Shown here piece after piece: positions 8,229-17,918 of a stretch of DNA of 64,000 bases (position 1 is its first letter; the number at the start of each line of letters is the position of its first letter). The stretch covers positions 62,001-126,000 of the forward strand of contig CAZYHC010000005.1 of the NCBI GenBank assembly GCA_964646625.1, read 5' to 3'. Position numbers and translations under genes: made by a program. The notes beneath the pieces are model-generated. The model saw only the letters and a program-made list of their open reading frames with translations. It did not search any database and was not told the DNA's origin. This DNA is from DAOULT01 sp964646625 (GTDB lineage Bacteria; Chloroflexota; Anaerolineae; CAZYHC01).

Positions 8229-9560
8229 ATGATTAAGAAGAAACTTATCCTGCTGGCCGGCGTGGCGCTGATAGTGCTGCTACTGGAGGGCCTGGGCGGG
8301 GGGGCGTTCCTACTCGCTCAGGAGCCTACGCCCATACCGACTCCAACAGCGGTCGCTCTCAAGGCCGAGGTGGTGGTGTGGGGCTTGAACGTCAGGAGCG
8401 GTCCAGGTATAGACTACTCGAAGCTGGGGCACCTGAAATATGGTCAGGAGGTTGAGGTCCTCGGTCGGGACCCGGCCACTGGCTGGTTACAGATCGCCTA
8501 TCCTGAGGCCGCCAGCGGCACGGGCTGGATCTCTGGCAAAGAGACCTACGTGCGACTGAAGGACTCTTCGGAGACGGCGCCCATCGTGGCCGTATCCGAC
8601 CCGCCGCCGACACCATCATCGGCGTTGGCCGGTGATGGCGACAACCTGGGGGGCAAACTGGTGTTTCAGACTTCCAGTGGAGGGGACATTTACGTCATCA
8701 ATGCCGACGGCACGGGCCTCCGTCGCCTGACCGACGGTCTCGACCCCACCTGGTCGCCCGATGGCAGCCAGGTGGCTTTTGCCCGTTGGAGCTTCCCGTA
8801 TGGGCTTTACGTCATCAACGCTGACGGTACTGAGGAACGCCAGGTCCTTGGTGCGGCCCAGGTCAAGGCTCCCGACTGGTCGCCGGATGGGACGAGTATT
8901 GCCTTTACCTACCAGCATGGAGGACACCCGTACAATTGGGAGAAGTGTCGCCAGTTCACCCCCCCTGGCGCGTCTGAGCCTGTTTATCGCTGCCGCGAGA
9001 TGCCGGCCGATCCGTGGTGGAAGCTCGGCGTGGTTTACCTGGAGGATGACCGCCTTCACGAGCTATACTGTCATGATTTCAGCTATTCGCCCACCTGGTC
9101 ACCCGACGGGACACGCATTGCCTACGCCAGCGACCAGGGCCTGGCTCTGACCTGGGAGGACGCCACCTCGGCCGTCTCCCGGGATCCCAATACCGGAGCC
9201 CTGTCCCTGAATAGGACGCTGGACCGCTCCCCGGAGTGGTCGCCCGATGGGACACGCCTCGTTTTCCAGTTTTGGTCCCACGACCACTACGAGATCATGG
9301 TTATGAATGCCGATGGCTCGGGGCGCACCCTGCTAACCAAGAGCCCGGTGCTGGCCGATGCTCCCATCAGCAGCGTGTCCCCCGCCTGGTCGCCCGATGG
9401 ACAACACGTCGTCTACCTGACAGACCCCCAGGGAAAATGGGAACTGTTCGTGATGAACGCCGATGGAGGCGAGCAGCGCCCCATGTTCGAGGGAGTTCTG
9501 GATGACCTGACCTTCGAGTATCACAACGTGGACGAGCAGGTGGTGGATTGGGGCCCTTGA
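8229..9560 (+). CDS. Exported SH3b plus TolB/PD40-type beta-propeller protein
   Basis: A 443-residue exported protein: signal peptide (about 1-32), T/P-rich linker, a bacterial SH3 domain (about 40-110, with LNVRSGPG and GWLQI...GWISG), then PD40/TolB-like blades recognised by repeated W/S-SPDG-T and INADG motifs (at least five). Such propellers bind partner proteins or cell-wall material. The ATG at 8229 is preceded by GGAAGGGG and begins MIKKK plus a hydrophobic core; upstream in-frame codons would overlap the promoter. It is first in a run of co-directional envelope genes (MacA/MacB-like). Its promoter, leader and signal peptide resemble those of the gene at 14520. Confidence 0.8.
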   Translation: MIKKKLILLAGVALIVLLLEGLGGGAFLLAQEPTPIPTPTAVALKAEVVVWGLNVRSGPGIDYSKLGHLKYGQEVEVLGRDPATGWLQIAYPEAASGTGWISGKETYVRLKDSSETAPIVAVSDPPPTPSSALAGDGDNLGGKLVFQTSSGGDIYVINADGTGLRRLTDGLDPTWSPDGSQVAFARWSFPYGLYVINADGTEERQVLGAAQVKAPDWSPDGTSIAFTYQHGGHPYNWEKCRQFTPPGASEPVYRCREMPADPWWKLGVVYLEDDRLHELYCHDFSYSPTWSPDGTRIAYASDQGLALTWEDATSAVSRDPNTGALSLNRTLDRSPEWSPDGTRLVFQFWSHDHYEIMVMNADGSGRTLLTKSPVLADAPISSVSPAWSPDGQHVVYLTDPQGKWELFVMNADGGEQRPMFEGVLDDLTFEYHNVDEQVVDWGP

Positions 9561-9663
9561 GGCGGCGATTACGGCAAAGCCTCAGTGCGAGAAGGAAGAT
9601 TAGGGAAGATTACCGGCCTTCTCGTGACTGTTCCAAAAGTTCCAGAATTATGGAGGTGAATTG

Positions 9664-11199
9664 ATGAGTTCTTTCCTGAGTAACAAGCGGCTTCTCTTCA
9701 TTATCGTGATAATCGCACTTCTGGCCGCCGGCGGCGGCTGGTACTACTATAGCCAGTATCTTCCGGCCCAGGCGTCTCCTCCGACAGAGACGATCAAGAC
9801 GGCCCGGGTGCGGCGGGGGAGCCTGGTTATCAGTGCCAGCGGCACCGGCACGCTGGTGCCGGCCGCCCAGGTGAATCTGAGCTTCCCTACTGGCGGCGTT
9901 CTGGCTGAGATGCTGGTGGAGGTGGGCGACCGGGTGGAGGCCGGCGATGTGCTGGCCCGGCTGGATGACACCGATGCCCGGCTCCAGGTGGCCCAGGCCG
10001 AGATCAACCTGCGCCTGGTCGAGCTTGAACTGGCCAAACTGACCGGGGAGCCGGATATAGCGGACCTGGCCGCGGCCCAGGCCAGCCTGATCTCAGCCCA
10101 GGCGGACCTGAACAGCCTGACCACGCCTTCGACCGCTGAAGGGCTGGCGGCAGCGCGGGAGAATCTGATCAGCGCTCAACAGGCGCTGGCCGATCTCCTG
10201 GACGGGCCCTCGCCGGAAGAGGTTGCCGTGGCCAAGGCCGACTTGCGAACGTCGGAAATCACCTTGCAGCAAGCTCAGGCTGCCTACGACAAGATCGCCT
10301 GGAAAGCCGGCGCCAGCGCCACCTCCGAGGCCGTGACCCTCTGGCAGGCCAGCACGGACTACGAGAAGGCCAAGGCAAACTACGAGCTGGCGGTAGCCGG
10401 AGCTACAGAGGAGGAGATCGCGGCGGCGCGGGCCGCAGTGGCCCAGGCTCAAGACGAGCTCAACACCCTGGCGCAAGGCCCGGATCCGGAGGATCTGGCC
10501 GCCGCCCAGGCCAAAGTGGACCAGGCTCAGGCCGAGCTTGACGCCCTGCTGGCCGGCGCGTCATCCGAGGATCTGGAAGCAGCTCAACTGAACGTGGACC
10601 AGGCGCGCAGCGACCTGGCCGCGGCCCAGGCCGACCTGGAGGACACTGCGCTCAAAGCTCCCTTCGCCGGCATCGTCACCGCCTGCGGGGCCAACGTGGG
10701 CGAGATGGTGGGCACGGACGCCCTCATCAGCCTGGCCGATCTGACCCGGCCCCTGGTCGAGCTCTACCTGGACGAGGCCGACCTGGACAAGATCACCGTC
10801 GGCTACGAGGTGGAAGTGGTCTTCGATGCCCTGCCCGACGAGACCTTTACGGGACACGTGGTGCGGATAGACCCCGAACTGGTTGAGATGGAGAGCGTGC
10901 CGACGATACAGGCCCTGGCCTCCCTGGAGGGGGCGCAGATCGGCAATCCCCGCTCCCTGCCGGCCGGACTGAACGCCAGCGTGGAGGTCATCGCCGGCCG
11001 GGCGGAGAACGCGCTGCTGGTGCCGGTCGAGGCGCTGCGGGAGCTTTCCCCCGGCAAATATGCGGTCTTCGTCATGGTGGACGGCCAACTCCAGGCGCGC
11101 TCCGTCGAGGTCGGGCTGATGGACTATGCCTACGCCGAGATCATAAGCGGCCTGGAGCAGGGAGACGAGGTCAGCACCGGCGTCGTGGAGACGAAGTAG
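9664..11199 (+). CDS. MacA/HlyD-type membrane-fusion (adaptor) protein
   Basis: A 511-residue periplasmic-adaptor-type protein. There is one N-terminal membrane anchor (about 7-26) and a lipoyl/barrel-sandwich half (VGDRVEAGDVLARLDD). Then comes an unusually long Ala/Glu/Gln-rich coiled coil (about 110-330) with internal repeats of the AAQAxLxxAQxxL kind, the second lipoyl half (LKAPFAGIV) and a beta-barrel domain. It would link a MacB-type ABC transporter to the outside. GGAGGTGA precedes TTG-ATG; I take the ATG at 9664, the TTG at 9661 being the alternative. The next two genes encode the matching ATPase and permease. In a cell with one membrane such adaptors may work without an outer-membrane channel. 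Confidence 0.9.
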   Translation: MSSFLSNKRLLFIIVIIALLAAGGGWYYYSQYLPAQASPPTETIKTARVRRGSLVISASGTGTLVPAAQVNLSFPTGGVLAEMLVEVGDRVEAGDVLARLDDTDARLQVAQAEINLRLVELELAKLTGEPDIADLAAAQASLISAQADLNSLTTPSTAEGLAAARENLISAQQALADLLDGPSPEEVAVAKADLRTSEITLQQAQAAYDKIAWKAGASATSEAVTLWQASTDYEKAKANYELAVAGATEEEIAAARAAVAQAQDELNTLAQGPDPEDLAAAQAKVDQAQAELDALLAGASSEDLEAAQLNVDQARSDLAAAQADLEDTALKAPFAGIVTACGANVGEMVGTDALISLADLTRPLVELYLDEADLDKITVGYEVEVVFDALPDETFTGHVVRIDPELVEMESVPTIQALASLEGAQIGNPRSLPAGLNASVEVIAGRAENALLVPVEALRELSPGKYAVFVMVDGQLQARSVEVGLMDYAYAEIISGLEQGDEVSTGVVETK

Positions 11200-11234
11200 C
11201 CAGTTGCAGATTGCAAAATGAACTGAGGCAGACT

Positions 11235-11936
11235 ATGAACGAGCATCTGATCGAAGTGCAAAATCTGACCAAAATCTACGGCAGCGGGGAGGTGGCCGTG
11301 CGCGCCCTGGATGACGTGACCCTGACCATTGACGAAGGAGAGTTCGTGGCTATCATGGGATCGTCTGGCTCTGGCAAGAGCACGCTGATGAACATCCTGG
11401 GCTGCCTGGACCGGCCCACGGAGGGGCGCTACTGGCTGGGCGGCGACGACGTGAGCAAGTTGAACAAGGCTCAACTGGCACGCGTCCGCAACCGCAAGAT
11501 CGGCTTTGTCTTCCAGTCCTACAACCTGCTGCCCAGGATGAGTGCGCTCCAGAACGTGATACTGCCCTTGCTGTACAACAGCAACGGTCCCCACCGGCAA
11601 AGCGCGACCGGGCGGGAGGCGCTGGCGATGGGCGCGCTGGAAGCCGTAGGATTGGCCGACCGAGTACATCACCGCCCCAACGAACTGTCCGGCGGGCAGC
11701 AACAGCGCGTAGCCATCGCCCGCGCCCTGGTCAACGACCCGCTCATCATCCTGGCCGACGAGCCGACGGGCAACCTGGACACCAGTTCCAGCCAGGAGAT
11801 CGTTGCTATCCTGCGCGAACTGCACGAGCGGGGACGGACCATCGTGATGATCACCCACGAGCCAGACCTGGCCGCCTATGCCCAACGCATCGTCCACCTT
11901 CGCGACGGGCGGATGGTGGATGGGAAGGAGGAGTGA
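11235..11936 (+). CDS. MacB/LolD-type ABC transporter ATPase
   Basis: A 233-residue nucleotide-binding subunit: Walker A GSSGSGKST, Q-loop in FVFQSYNLLP, signature LSGGQQQRVAIARAL, Walker B LIILADEPTG with the D-loop GNLDT and H-loop ITHE. This is the MacB/LolD/FtsE class that partners FtsX-like permeases. The start at 11235 matches the family start (MNEHLIEVQNLTK); the eight upstream in-frame codons are not typical. It ends one base before the ATG of the permease gene, so translation is likely coupled. Confidence 0.95.
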   Translation: MNEHLIEVQNLTKIYGSGEVAVRALDDVTLTIDEGEFVAIMGSSGSGKSTLMNILGCLDRPTEGRYWLGGDDVSKLNKAQLARVRNRKIGFVFQSYNLLPRMSALQNVILPLLYNSNGPHRQSATGREALAMGALEAVGLADRVHHRPNELSGGQQQRVAIARALVNDPLIILADEPTGNLDTSSSQEIVAILRELHERGRTIVMITHEPDLAAYAQRIVHLRDGRMVDGKEE

Positions 11937-11937
11937 G

Positions 11938-13164
<1,227 letters not shown>

Positions 13165-13177
13165 ATGACTAAAGACC

Positions 13178-13211
13178 AGGCGCCGGGCACTTTCTGAAGC
13201 ACCTGGCACCT
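13178..13211. repeat. Degenerate copy of the 15-bp-arm palindrome
   Basis: A decayed version of the palindrome seen intact at 26771, 32798 and 36557 (arm AGGTGCCTGGCACTT); here about 13 and 12 of 15 arm positions match. It lies just after the permease gene. Confidence 0.55.
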
Positions 13212-13252
13212 CATATCAAAATGATAAAGTCAAAATGATAAAGGAAAAAGAC

Positions 13253-14404
13253 ATGATACGGAAAACGGCAGTTTTAGGGACTTTGCTGGTGCTGATGGTG
13301 ACATTGACGGCCTGTAGCGGCATCCCGATCTTGTCGAAGGGGAGTGGCGAGACGAATACGCCGGCCAGAGCGAGCAGCACCGCCCCGACCCTGAACGCAG
13401 ATTATCCCGACGCTTTGCCGGTGCACATTCAACTCCTGGTGGGGACGCTGCTGCTGGAGGAGACACCCAACGCAGTGACCGCAGCGCAGGCACAGGAGTT
13501 GCTGCCCCCGTGGCAGATGCTCCGGGCCTTGCAGCAGAGCGGCACCGCCGCTCAGGTGGAGGTCGAGGCCGTCCTCAACCAGATCCAGGCGGCGATGACG
13601 CCCGAGCAACTGGCGGCCATTAAGGAGATGCGCCTGACCCCGACCAGCATGCGGGAGATAATCCAGGAACTGGGCCTCGGCAGAGGTGAGGGTGAAGGTG
13701 AGGGTAGCAGCGGTGGTCGGGGGGGCGGATTCCGCCCGCCGGACGGGTTCGGCCCGGGTGGCGGGTTCGGCCCGGGTGGCGGGACGAACCTCAGCCCTGA
13801 GGAGCAGGCCACCGCCATGGCGGAGCGGATGAGCTCAGGCTTCGGCATAGCCCTGATGGACGTGCTCATCGAGATGCTGGAGGCGCGGGCCGGGCAGGAA
13901 GCGGAAACGGCTACATCAAACTTAGCTTCACCTAAACCTTCTTCGCCGGTGGCGTCCAGGCCCACGGGGCAACGACCGGCCCTCACCCCTCCCCCCGCAG
14001 AGCTGACGGCCCCAGCCACGTCTACGCCCACGGAAGCGCCTGCAAAAATGCCAACAGTTACAGCCACCCCGATGGTCAACTCCCCTGCCACTACTGCTCC
14101 GTCGCCTACTGCTCCGTTACCCACGGAAAGACTTGCTGAGGCGAAAGTTGTGGCGGTGGTCATCGCCAGTGGGCTGAACGTCAGAGGTGGCCCCGACGCG
14201 GCCTATCCGATCCTCGGTGACCTGGGGAGGGGAGATGCAGCCGAGGTGGTCGGCTTTCACCCAGGCAGTGGGTGGTTACAAATCATCTTTGAAGAGGCGC
14301 CAGAGGGCCAGGGTTGGATCTCCGGCAAGGGAGATTACGTCACGATTGTAGGCTCTCTCGACGCCGTGCCTGTGGTCGAGGTTCCGCCGCGGCCTACATC
14401 ATAA
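13253..14404 (+). CDS. Lipoprotein with C-terminal SH3b domain
   Basis: A 383-residue lipoprotein: the lipobox LTAC near residue 20 follows a hydrophobic signal. Next comes a helical region of about 100 residues (with MTPEQLAAIKEMRLT), a Gly-rich stretch (residues about 150-185), a second helical piece, a long T/P/A linker, and an SH3b domain (about 305-375, LNVRGGPDAAYP and GWISG). The ATG at 13253 has AAAGGAAAA upstream and removes six atypical residues from the longest reading. It is co-directional with the MacAB-like genes and may be an extracytoplasmic partner or sensor for that transporter. The helical part recalls short stress-related exported proteins of Spy/CpxP style, but I cannot assign it to a family. 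Confidence 0.8.
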   Translation: MIRKTAVLGTLLVLMVTLTACSGIPILSKGSGETNTPARASSTAPTLNADYPDALPVHIQLLVGTLLLEETPNAVTAAQAQELLPPWQMLRALQQSGTAAQVEVEAVLNQIQAAMTPEQLAAIKEMRLTPTSMREIIQELGLGRGEGEGEGSSGGRGGGFRPPDGFGPGGGFGPGGGTNLSPEEQATAMAERMSSGFGIALMDVLIEMLEARAGQEAETATSNLASPKPSSPVASRPTGQRPALTPPPAELTAPATSTPTEAPAKMPTVTATPMVNSPATTAPSPTAPLPTERLAEAKVVAVVIASGLNVRGGPDAAYPILGDLGRGDAAEVVGFHPGSGWLQIIFEEAPEGQGWISGKGDYVTIVGSLDAVPVVEVPPRPTS

Positions 14405-14421
14405 AAATAACTTATATAACC

Positions 14422-14464
14422 TTCACGACCTCATCATCACTTCTTCACATCCTTCTGACATAAT
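14422..14464 (+). promoter_or_regulatory. Three-heptamer promoter (class A), copy 2
   Basis: TTCACGA (14422), ATCATCA (14433, the weakest), TTCACAT (14444), with -10 CATAAT (14459-14464) again 15 bases after the third heptamer starts. A perfect 8-bp hairpin (14470-14477 with 14484-14491) follows near the predicted transcript start. Confidence 0.7.
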
Positions 14465-14519
14465 AGAGGTGGGTTGAGGAAAGTCAACCCAAATCCAAAC
14501 GAGAAAGGAGGTGCATCAG

Positions 14520-15152
14520 ATGACCAAGAAAAGGCTTATCGTCCTGTCCAGCGTAGCACTGATAGCGCTGCTGCTGGCGGGCCTGGCCGGAGTGACGTTC
14601 GTACTCGCTCAGGAGGCCACTCCCACCCCCAAGACCTATGGTCGGGACGGTGGTGGCTGGGGTGGTTTCGGCTGGCGCGGCGGTGGCTACGGCTTTGGCC
14701 GGGGCGTCCGGGGGCAGGCGGAACTGGAGGCCGCCGCCGAAGCTCTAGGCATGACCACCGATGAGCTGTCCACCCAACTGTGGGGCGGCAGAACCCTGGC
14801 TGACCTGGCCGACAAGGCCGGCGTGGACCTGCAGACCGTCCGGGATGCCGTAGATGCTGTGCACCAGGCAGCCCAGCGGGATGCCATCGAGCAGGCCGTG
14901 GAGGACGGATACCTGAGCCGAGAGCAGGCCGACTGGCTGCTTGAGGGGCTGGAACAAGGCTTCTTCCCCGGGAGACGGGGCTTGGAACAGAGCTTCTTCC
15001 CTGGAGGACAAGGCTTCAGGGGACCAGGCTTCGGCCCTGGAGGACAGGGCTTCAGGGGACGGGGTTTCTTCCCTGGAGGACAGGGCTTCAGGGGACCAGG
15101 CTTCGGCCAAGGCGGCCAAGGAATGGCTAGGCCGTCATTTAAGGGCAAGTGA
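14520..15152 (+). CDS. Exported Gly-rich protein with helical middle domain
   Basis: A 210-residue exported protein. The signal peptide (about 1-30) ends in FVLAQEATPTP. A Gly/Trp/Arg-rich stretch follows, then a helical domain (about 65-150, with repeated LADLADKAGVDLQTV-like units) and a C-terminal run of short repeats built from GFFPGGQGFRGPGFG. The helical part resembles YckD/DUF2680-type stress proteins only loosely. The ATG at 14520 has AAAGGAGG 8-9 bases upstream; a GTG three codons earlier overlaps that site. Its promoter, leader and signal peptide are paralogous to those of the gene at 8229. It precedes the two-component system and shares its operator type, so it is a likely regulon member. 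Confidence 0.75.
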   Translation: MTKKRLIVLSSVALIALLLAGLAGVTFVLAQEATPTPKTYGRDGGGWGGFGWRGGGYGFGRGVRGQAELEAAAEALGMTTDELSTQLWGGRTLADLADKAGVDLQTVRDAVDAVHQAAQRDAIEQAVEDGYLSREQADWLLEGLEQGFFPGRRGLEQSFFPGGQGFRGPGFGPGGQGFRGRGFFPGGQGFRGPGFGQGGQGMARPSFKGK

Positions 15153-15207
15153 CCGTTGCAGCCCGCATTTACAGTGTAGCTAAGAGGGTGAATCGAACGA
15201 GTAATGT

Positions 15208-15240
15208 GGGGGAGGAGCGTCCAGGCGCTCCCCCTCTTAC
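15208..15240 (+). terminator. Possible terminator between exported protein and regulator
   Basis: G-rich and C-rich arms (15208-15219 with 15226-15236) form a stem with one bulged A and a 6-base loop, followed by a short, weak TCTTACTT tail. Confidence 0.4.
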
Positions 15241-15254
15241 TTACGCACCTGACC

Positions 15255-15297
15255 TTCACGATTTGTTCATAATTCCTTCACACTATTCTGGTACAAT
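15255..15297 (+). promoter_or_regulatory. Three-heptamer promoter (class A), copy 3, of the regulator gene
   Basis: TTCACGA (15255), TTCATAA (15266), TTCACAC (15277), -10 TACAAT (15292-15297). It is the best copy of the array and drives the response regulator itself, which argues that this regulator binds the site and controls its own gene. Confidence 0.75.
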
Positions 15298-15329
15298 AGT
15301 TAGGTAGACAGAAGGAGACACACGAAGAG

Positions 15330-16019
15330 ATGGCTAAGAGCAAAATCCTGGTGGTTGACGATGACCCCAAAATAGTGGAGTTGGTGCGGCTCTACCTGGA
15401 GAAGGATGGCCACCGGGTGCTCGCCGCCTGCGATGGCCTGGAAGCCCTGGAATTGGCCCGCCAGAAGCAGCCAGACCTCATCGTGCTGGACCTGATGTTG
15501 CCCGAGATGGACGGCCTTGACATCTGCCGCATCCTGCGAACCGAGTCCCAGGTGCCGATCATCATGCTCACGGCCAGGACCACCGAAGGGGACAAGCTCG
15601 TCGGCCTGGAGCTAGGCGCTGACGATTATATCACCAAGCCCTTCAGTCCCCGCGAGCTGGTGGCCCGGGTGCGGGCGGTGTTGCGCCGGGTCGGCCAGGA
15701 GGCCCCTCAAGTCCCCCTGGAAATGCGTTTTGCCGACCTGGTGATCGACCGCCGCTGCCACGAGGTGCGGGTGCAAGGCGAGGTCGTGCATCTCACTCCC
15801 ACCGAGTTCAAACTGCTGGAGGTGCTGGCTGGGGAACCGGGGCGGGCCTTCACCCGGCTGGAGCTTCTGGACCGGGTCTTCGGCTACGATTTCGAGGGCT
15901 TTGAGCGCACGGTAGACGCCCACGTGAAGAACCTGCGCAAAAAGATCGAGCCAGACCCCAGGCAGCCAACCTACATCGAGACGGTCTACGGCGTGGGCTA
16001 CAAGTTCAGCGAGGATTGA
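15330..16019 (+). CDS. OmpR/PhoB-family response regulator of a two-component system
   Basis: A 229-residue regulator: receiver with D10-D12, phospho-acceptor D54 (IVLDLMLPEMDG), Thr in TART and Lys in TKPF; winged-helix DNA-binding domain from about 130, ending GVGYKF. The start is the ATG at 15330 after GAAGGAGACAC. It is followed after one base by its histidine kinase, so the two form an operon. The class A operator in its promoter and at 8131 and 14422 suggests that its targets are itself, the Gly-rich exported protein, and the SH3b/propeller gene at the head of the MacAB-like cluster. That fits an envelope-stress or antibiotic-peptide response. Confidence 0.95.
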   Translation: MAKSKILVVDDDPKIVELVRLYLEKDGHRVLAACDGLEALELARQKQPDLIVLDLMLPEMDGLDICRILRTESQVPIIMLTARTTEGDKLVGLELGADDYITKPFSPRELVARVRAVLRRVGQEAPQVPLEMRFADLVIDRRCHEVRVQGEVVHLTPTEFKLLEVLAGEPGRAFTRLELLDRVFGYDFEGFERTVDAHVKNLRKKIEPDPRQPTYIETVYGVGYKFSED

Positions 16020-16020
16020 A

Positions 16021-17424
16021 ATGTTCCATACTCTGCGTTTTCGCCTGCTGGTGATAATGATCCTGGTGGTGGTGGCAGCGGTGGGGGGCATGGCCTTCTT
16101 CAATACCCTGGCTACCACCAGGATGTTCACTCACTACGAGAAGAACCGGGGGGTGACGCGTCACCAACGTTTCGAGATGCTCCTGACCCAGCACTATGCT
16201 CAGAACGAAAGCTGGTCCGGCGTGCAACCTGTGCTCGAATGGATGGGTCGGAGCACGGGGGAGCGACTGATCCTGGCCGACGGGGAGGGGCGGATCGTCG
16301 CTGACTCTGCGGGGGAGTTGGTCGGGCAGCCAGTGGGACAGGATTGGGATACCCCGGCCGCGCAGATCGCTTATGACGGGGCAACGGTGGGCGTCCTCTA
16401 TGCCGATTTCCCCGGCAGGGATGTGGAGCCTGGGAGCATGGTCTTCCCGGCTCCCGGCAAAATCCCCCCCCCGCCCCCAGGTATGGATCCTGGGAGCAGG
16501 GACTTTCTGGCTTCCGTCAACCGCGCTCTGCTGCTGATCGCCGTGGTCGCCGGTCTCAGCGCCGTGCTGCTCATCCTGGGCCTCTCGCGCCGCATCCTCG
16601 CACCGGTAGAGGCCCTGACGGCGGCTGTGCGGCGAATGGAAGCGGGAGACCTGAGCCAGCGTGTGGAAATCACCTCCCGGGACGAGATCGGCGATCTGGC
16701 CCGGGCCTTCAACGCCATGGCCGATGGGCTGGCCCGGCTCGAAGAGTTGCGCCGCAACATGGTGACCGACGTGGCCCACGAGCTGCGCACTCCTCTGTCC
16801 AACATCCGGGGCTACCTGGAGGCCCTACAGGATGGCGTGGTGGAGCCAGAGAGTCGCATCATTGACTCCCTCTACGAAGAGACTATGCTCCTCAACCATC
16901 TGGTGGACGACCTGCAAGAGCTAGCCCTGGCCGAGGCAGGACAGATCAGGCTGGAATGCCGGCCGGTGGCCCTGGCCGACGTCGTGCATAGAGCCGTCGA
17001 GGCCGTCCGTCCCCGGGCGGAGGCCAAGGGGATGGCCTTGCAGGTTGATCTGCCGGAGGATCTGCCCCTCGTGAACGTCGATCCCCGGCGGGTCGGCCAG
17101 GTGTTGCGCAACCTGCTCGACAACGCCCTGACTCACACCCCGCCGGGCGGGGAGATTGCCGTCGCCGCCCACGCCGGCGGCCAGGGGGTCGAGGTCAGGG
17201 TGCGAGACACGGGGAGCGGCATCGCCGCTGAGGACCTGCCCTACGTCTTTGAGCGTTTCTACCGGGCCGACAAGTCACGGTCGCGGGCCACCGGGGGAAC
17301 GGGGCTGGGATTAGCCATCGCCCGCAGCCTGGTCGAAGCCCACAGAGGACGTATCTGGGTGGAAAGCACCGAAGGCCAGGGCTGCACCTTTACCCTGGCG
17401 TTGCCTTTGACCGTTGAGACCTGA
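16021..17424 (+). CDS. Membrane sensor histidine kinase (HAMP-HisKA-HATPase)
   Basis: A 467-residue sensor: TM1 (about 9-31), an extracytoplasmic domain of about 135 residues, TM2 (about 168-188), HAMP (189-242), HisKA with the phospho-acceptor H253 in VAHELRTPL, and a HATPase domain with N-box LRNLLDNALTH, G1 DTGSG, F-box FERFYR and G2 GTGLGLAI. Its start codon follows the regulator stop by one base. This layout (short sensor loop, HAMP) is that of BaeS/CpxA-like envelope sensors. The loop ends in a Pro-rich stretch (PPPPPGM) just before TM2. The ligand is unknown. Confidence 0.95.
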   Translation: MFHTLRFRLLVIMILVVVAAVGGMAFFNTLATTRMFTHYEKNRGVTRHQRFEMLLTQHYAQNESWSGVQPVLEWMGRSTGERLILADGEGRIVADSAGELVGQPVGQDWDTPAAQIAYDGATVGVLYADFPGRDVEPGSMVFPAPGKIPPPPPGMDPGSRDFLASVNRALLLIAVVAGLSAVLLILGLSRRILAPVEALTAAVRRMEAGDLSQRVEITSRDEIGDLARAFNAMADGLARLEELRRNMVTDVAHELRTPLSNIRGYLEALQDGVVEPESRIIDSLYEETMLLNHLVDDLQELALAEAGQIRLECRPVALADVVHRAVEAVRPRAEAKGMALQVDLPEDLPLVNVDPRRVGQVLRNLLDNALTHTPPGGEIAVAAHAGGQGVEVRVRDTGSGIAAEDLPYVFERFYRADKSRSRATGGTGLGLAIARSLVEAHRGRIWVESTEGQGCTFTLALPLTVET

Positions 17425-17492
17425 GCCTGCAATGTAACCTGAACTTACCTGACGGCGTAGGCAGGCTGTACCCCCTTCTTCTGAGGCACCCC

Positions 17493-17547
17493 GTTTATGT
17501 TTTGTTTAGGTTTCATTTATGCTGGTTTTATCATACTCCCTTATAAT
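17493..17547 (+). promoter_or_regulatory. Promoter with four heptamers at 11-bp period (class B)
   Basis: GTTTATG (17493), GTTTAGG (17504), ATTTATG (17515), TTTTATC (17526) and -10 TATAAT (17542-17547), 16 bases after the last heptamer starts, as in the copy at 1906-1960. It points at the operon beginning at 17919, with a leader of about 365 bases. Confidence 0.68.
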
Positions 17548-17629
17548 AGTAATGAGGGAGGTTCCTGGACAATTGGGATTTTGGGATGTGGTCAGACCGT
17601 TGCTTTCAAAGTCCTGGCCCTCAAGTTAA
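17493..17629 (+). repeat. 137-bp promoter/leader cassette, copy 2
   Basis: Gap-free match to 1824-1960 (minus strand), with 29 identical bases at 17567-17595. Here no response regulator follows; the next gene starts at 17919. The copy may have been moved or left behind by a lost paralogue, or it may bring the 17919 operon under control of the regulators at 1079-2696. Confidence 0.75.
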
Positions 17630-17658
17630 CGGCCCTGCCATTAGGTACTAAAGTACTA

Positions 17659-17688
17659 TTGTACAAATGGGCACAATTGTGTTATAAT
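17659..17688 (+). promoter_or_regulatory. Second candidate promoter upstream of the kinase operon
   Basis: TTGTAC (17659-17664), 18 bases, TATAAT (17683-17688). The spacer region carries an imperfect palindrome with ATTGT and ACAAT arms, which could be an operator. The remaining stretch 17690-17918 shows no gene and no recognisable RNA. Confidence 0.5.
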
Positions 17689-17918
17689 GTGGTAAAAGCT
17701 TTTTGGTAATGTGGAACTGGTAATGACTCGTTTTACGTTGGTTTCGCGCTGGAACTGGCCGAATGGATGTAGGATAATATGCTCGAGTCTGAGGCTACCT
17801 CCATCTGGATGATAATGAGTATAAGTTACTTACTCCACCTGGGGTAGTCTCTCCTCGTTTTGGCCGGACTCCAGAAGCTTTGAAAGCACGCTCCAGGATT
17901 ATGAATTGATTATGAGTT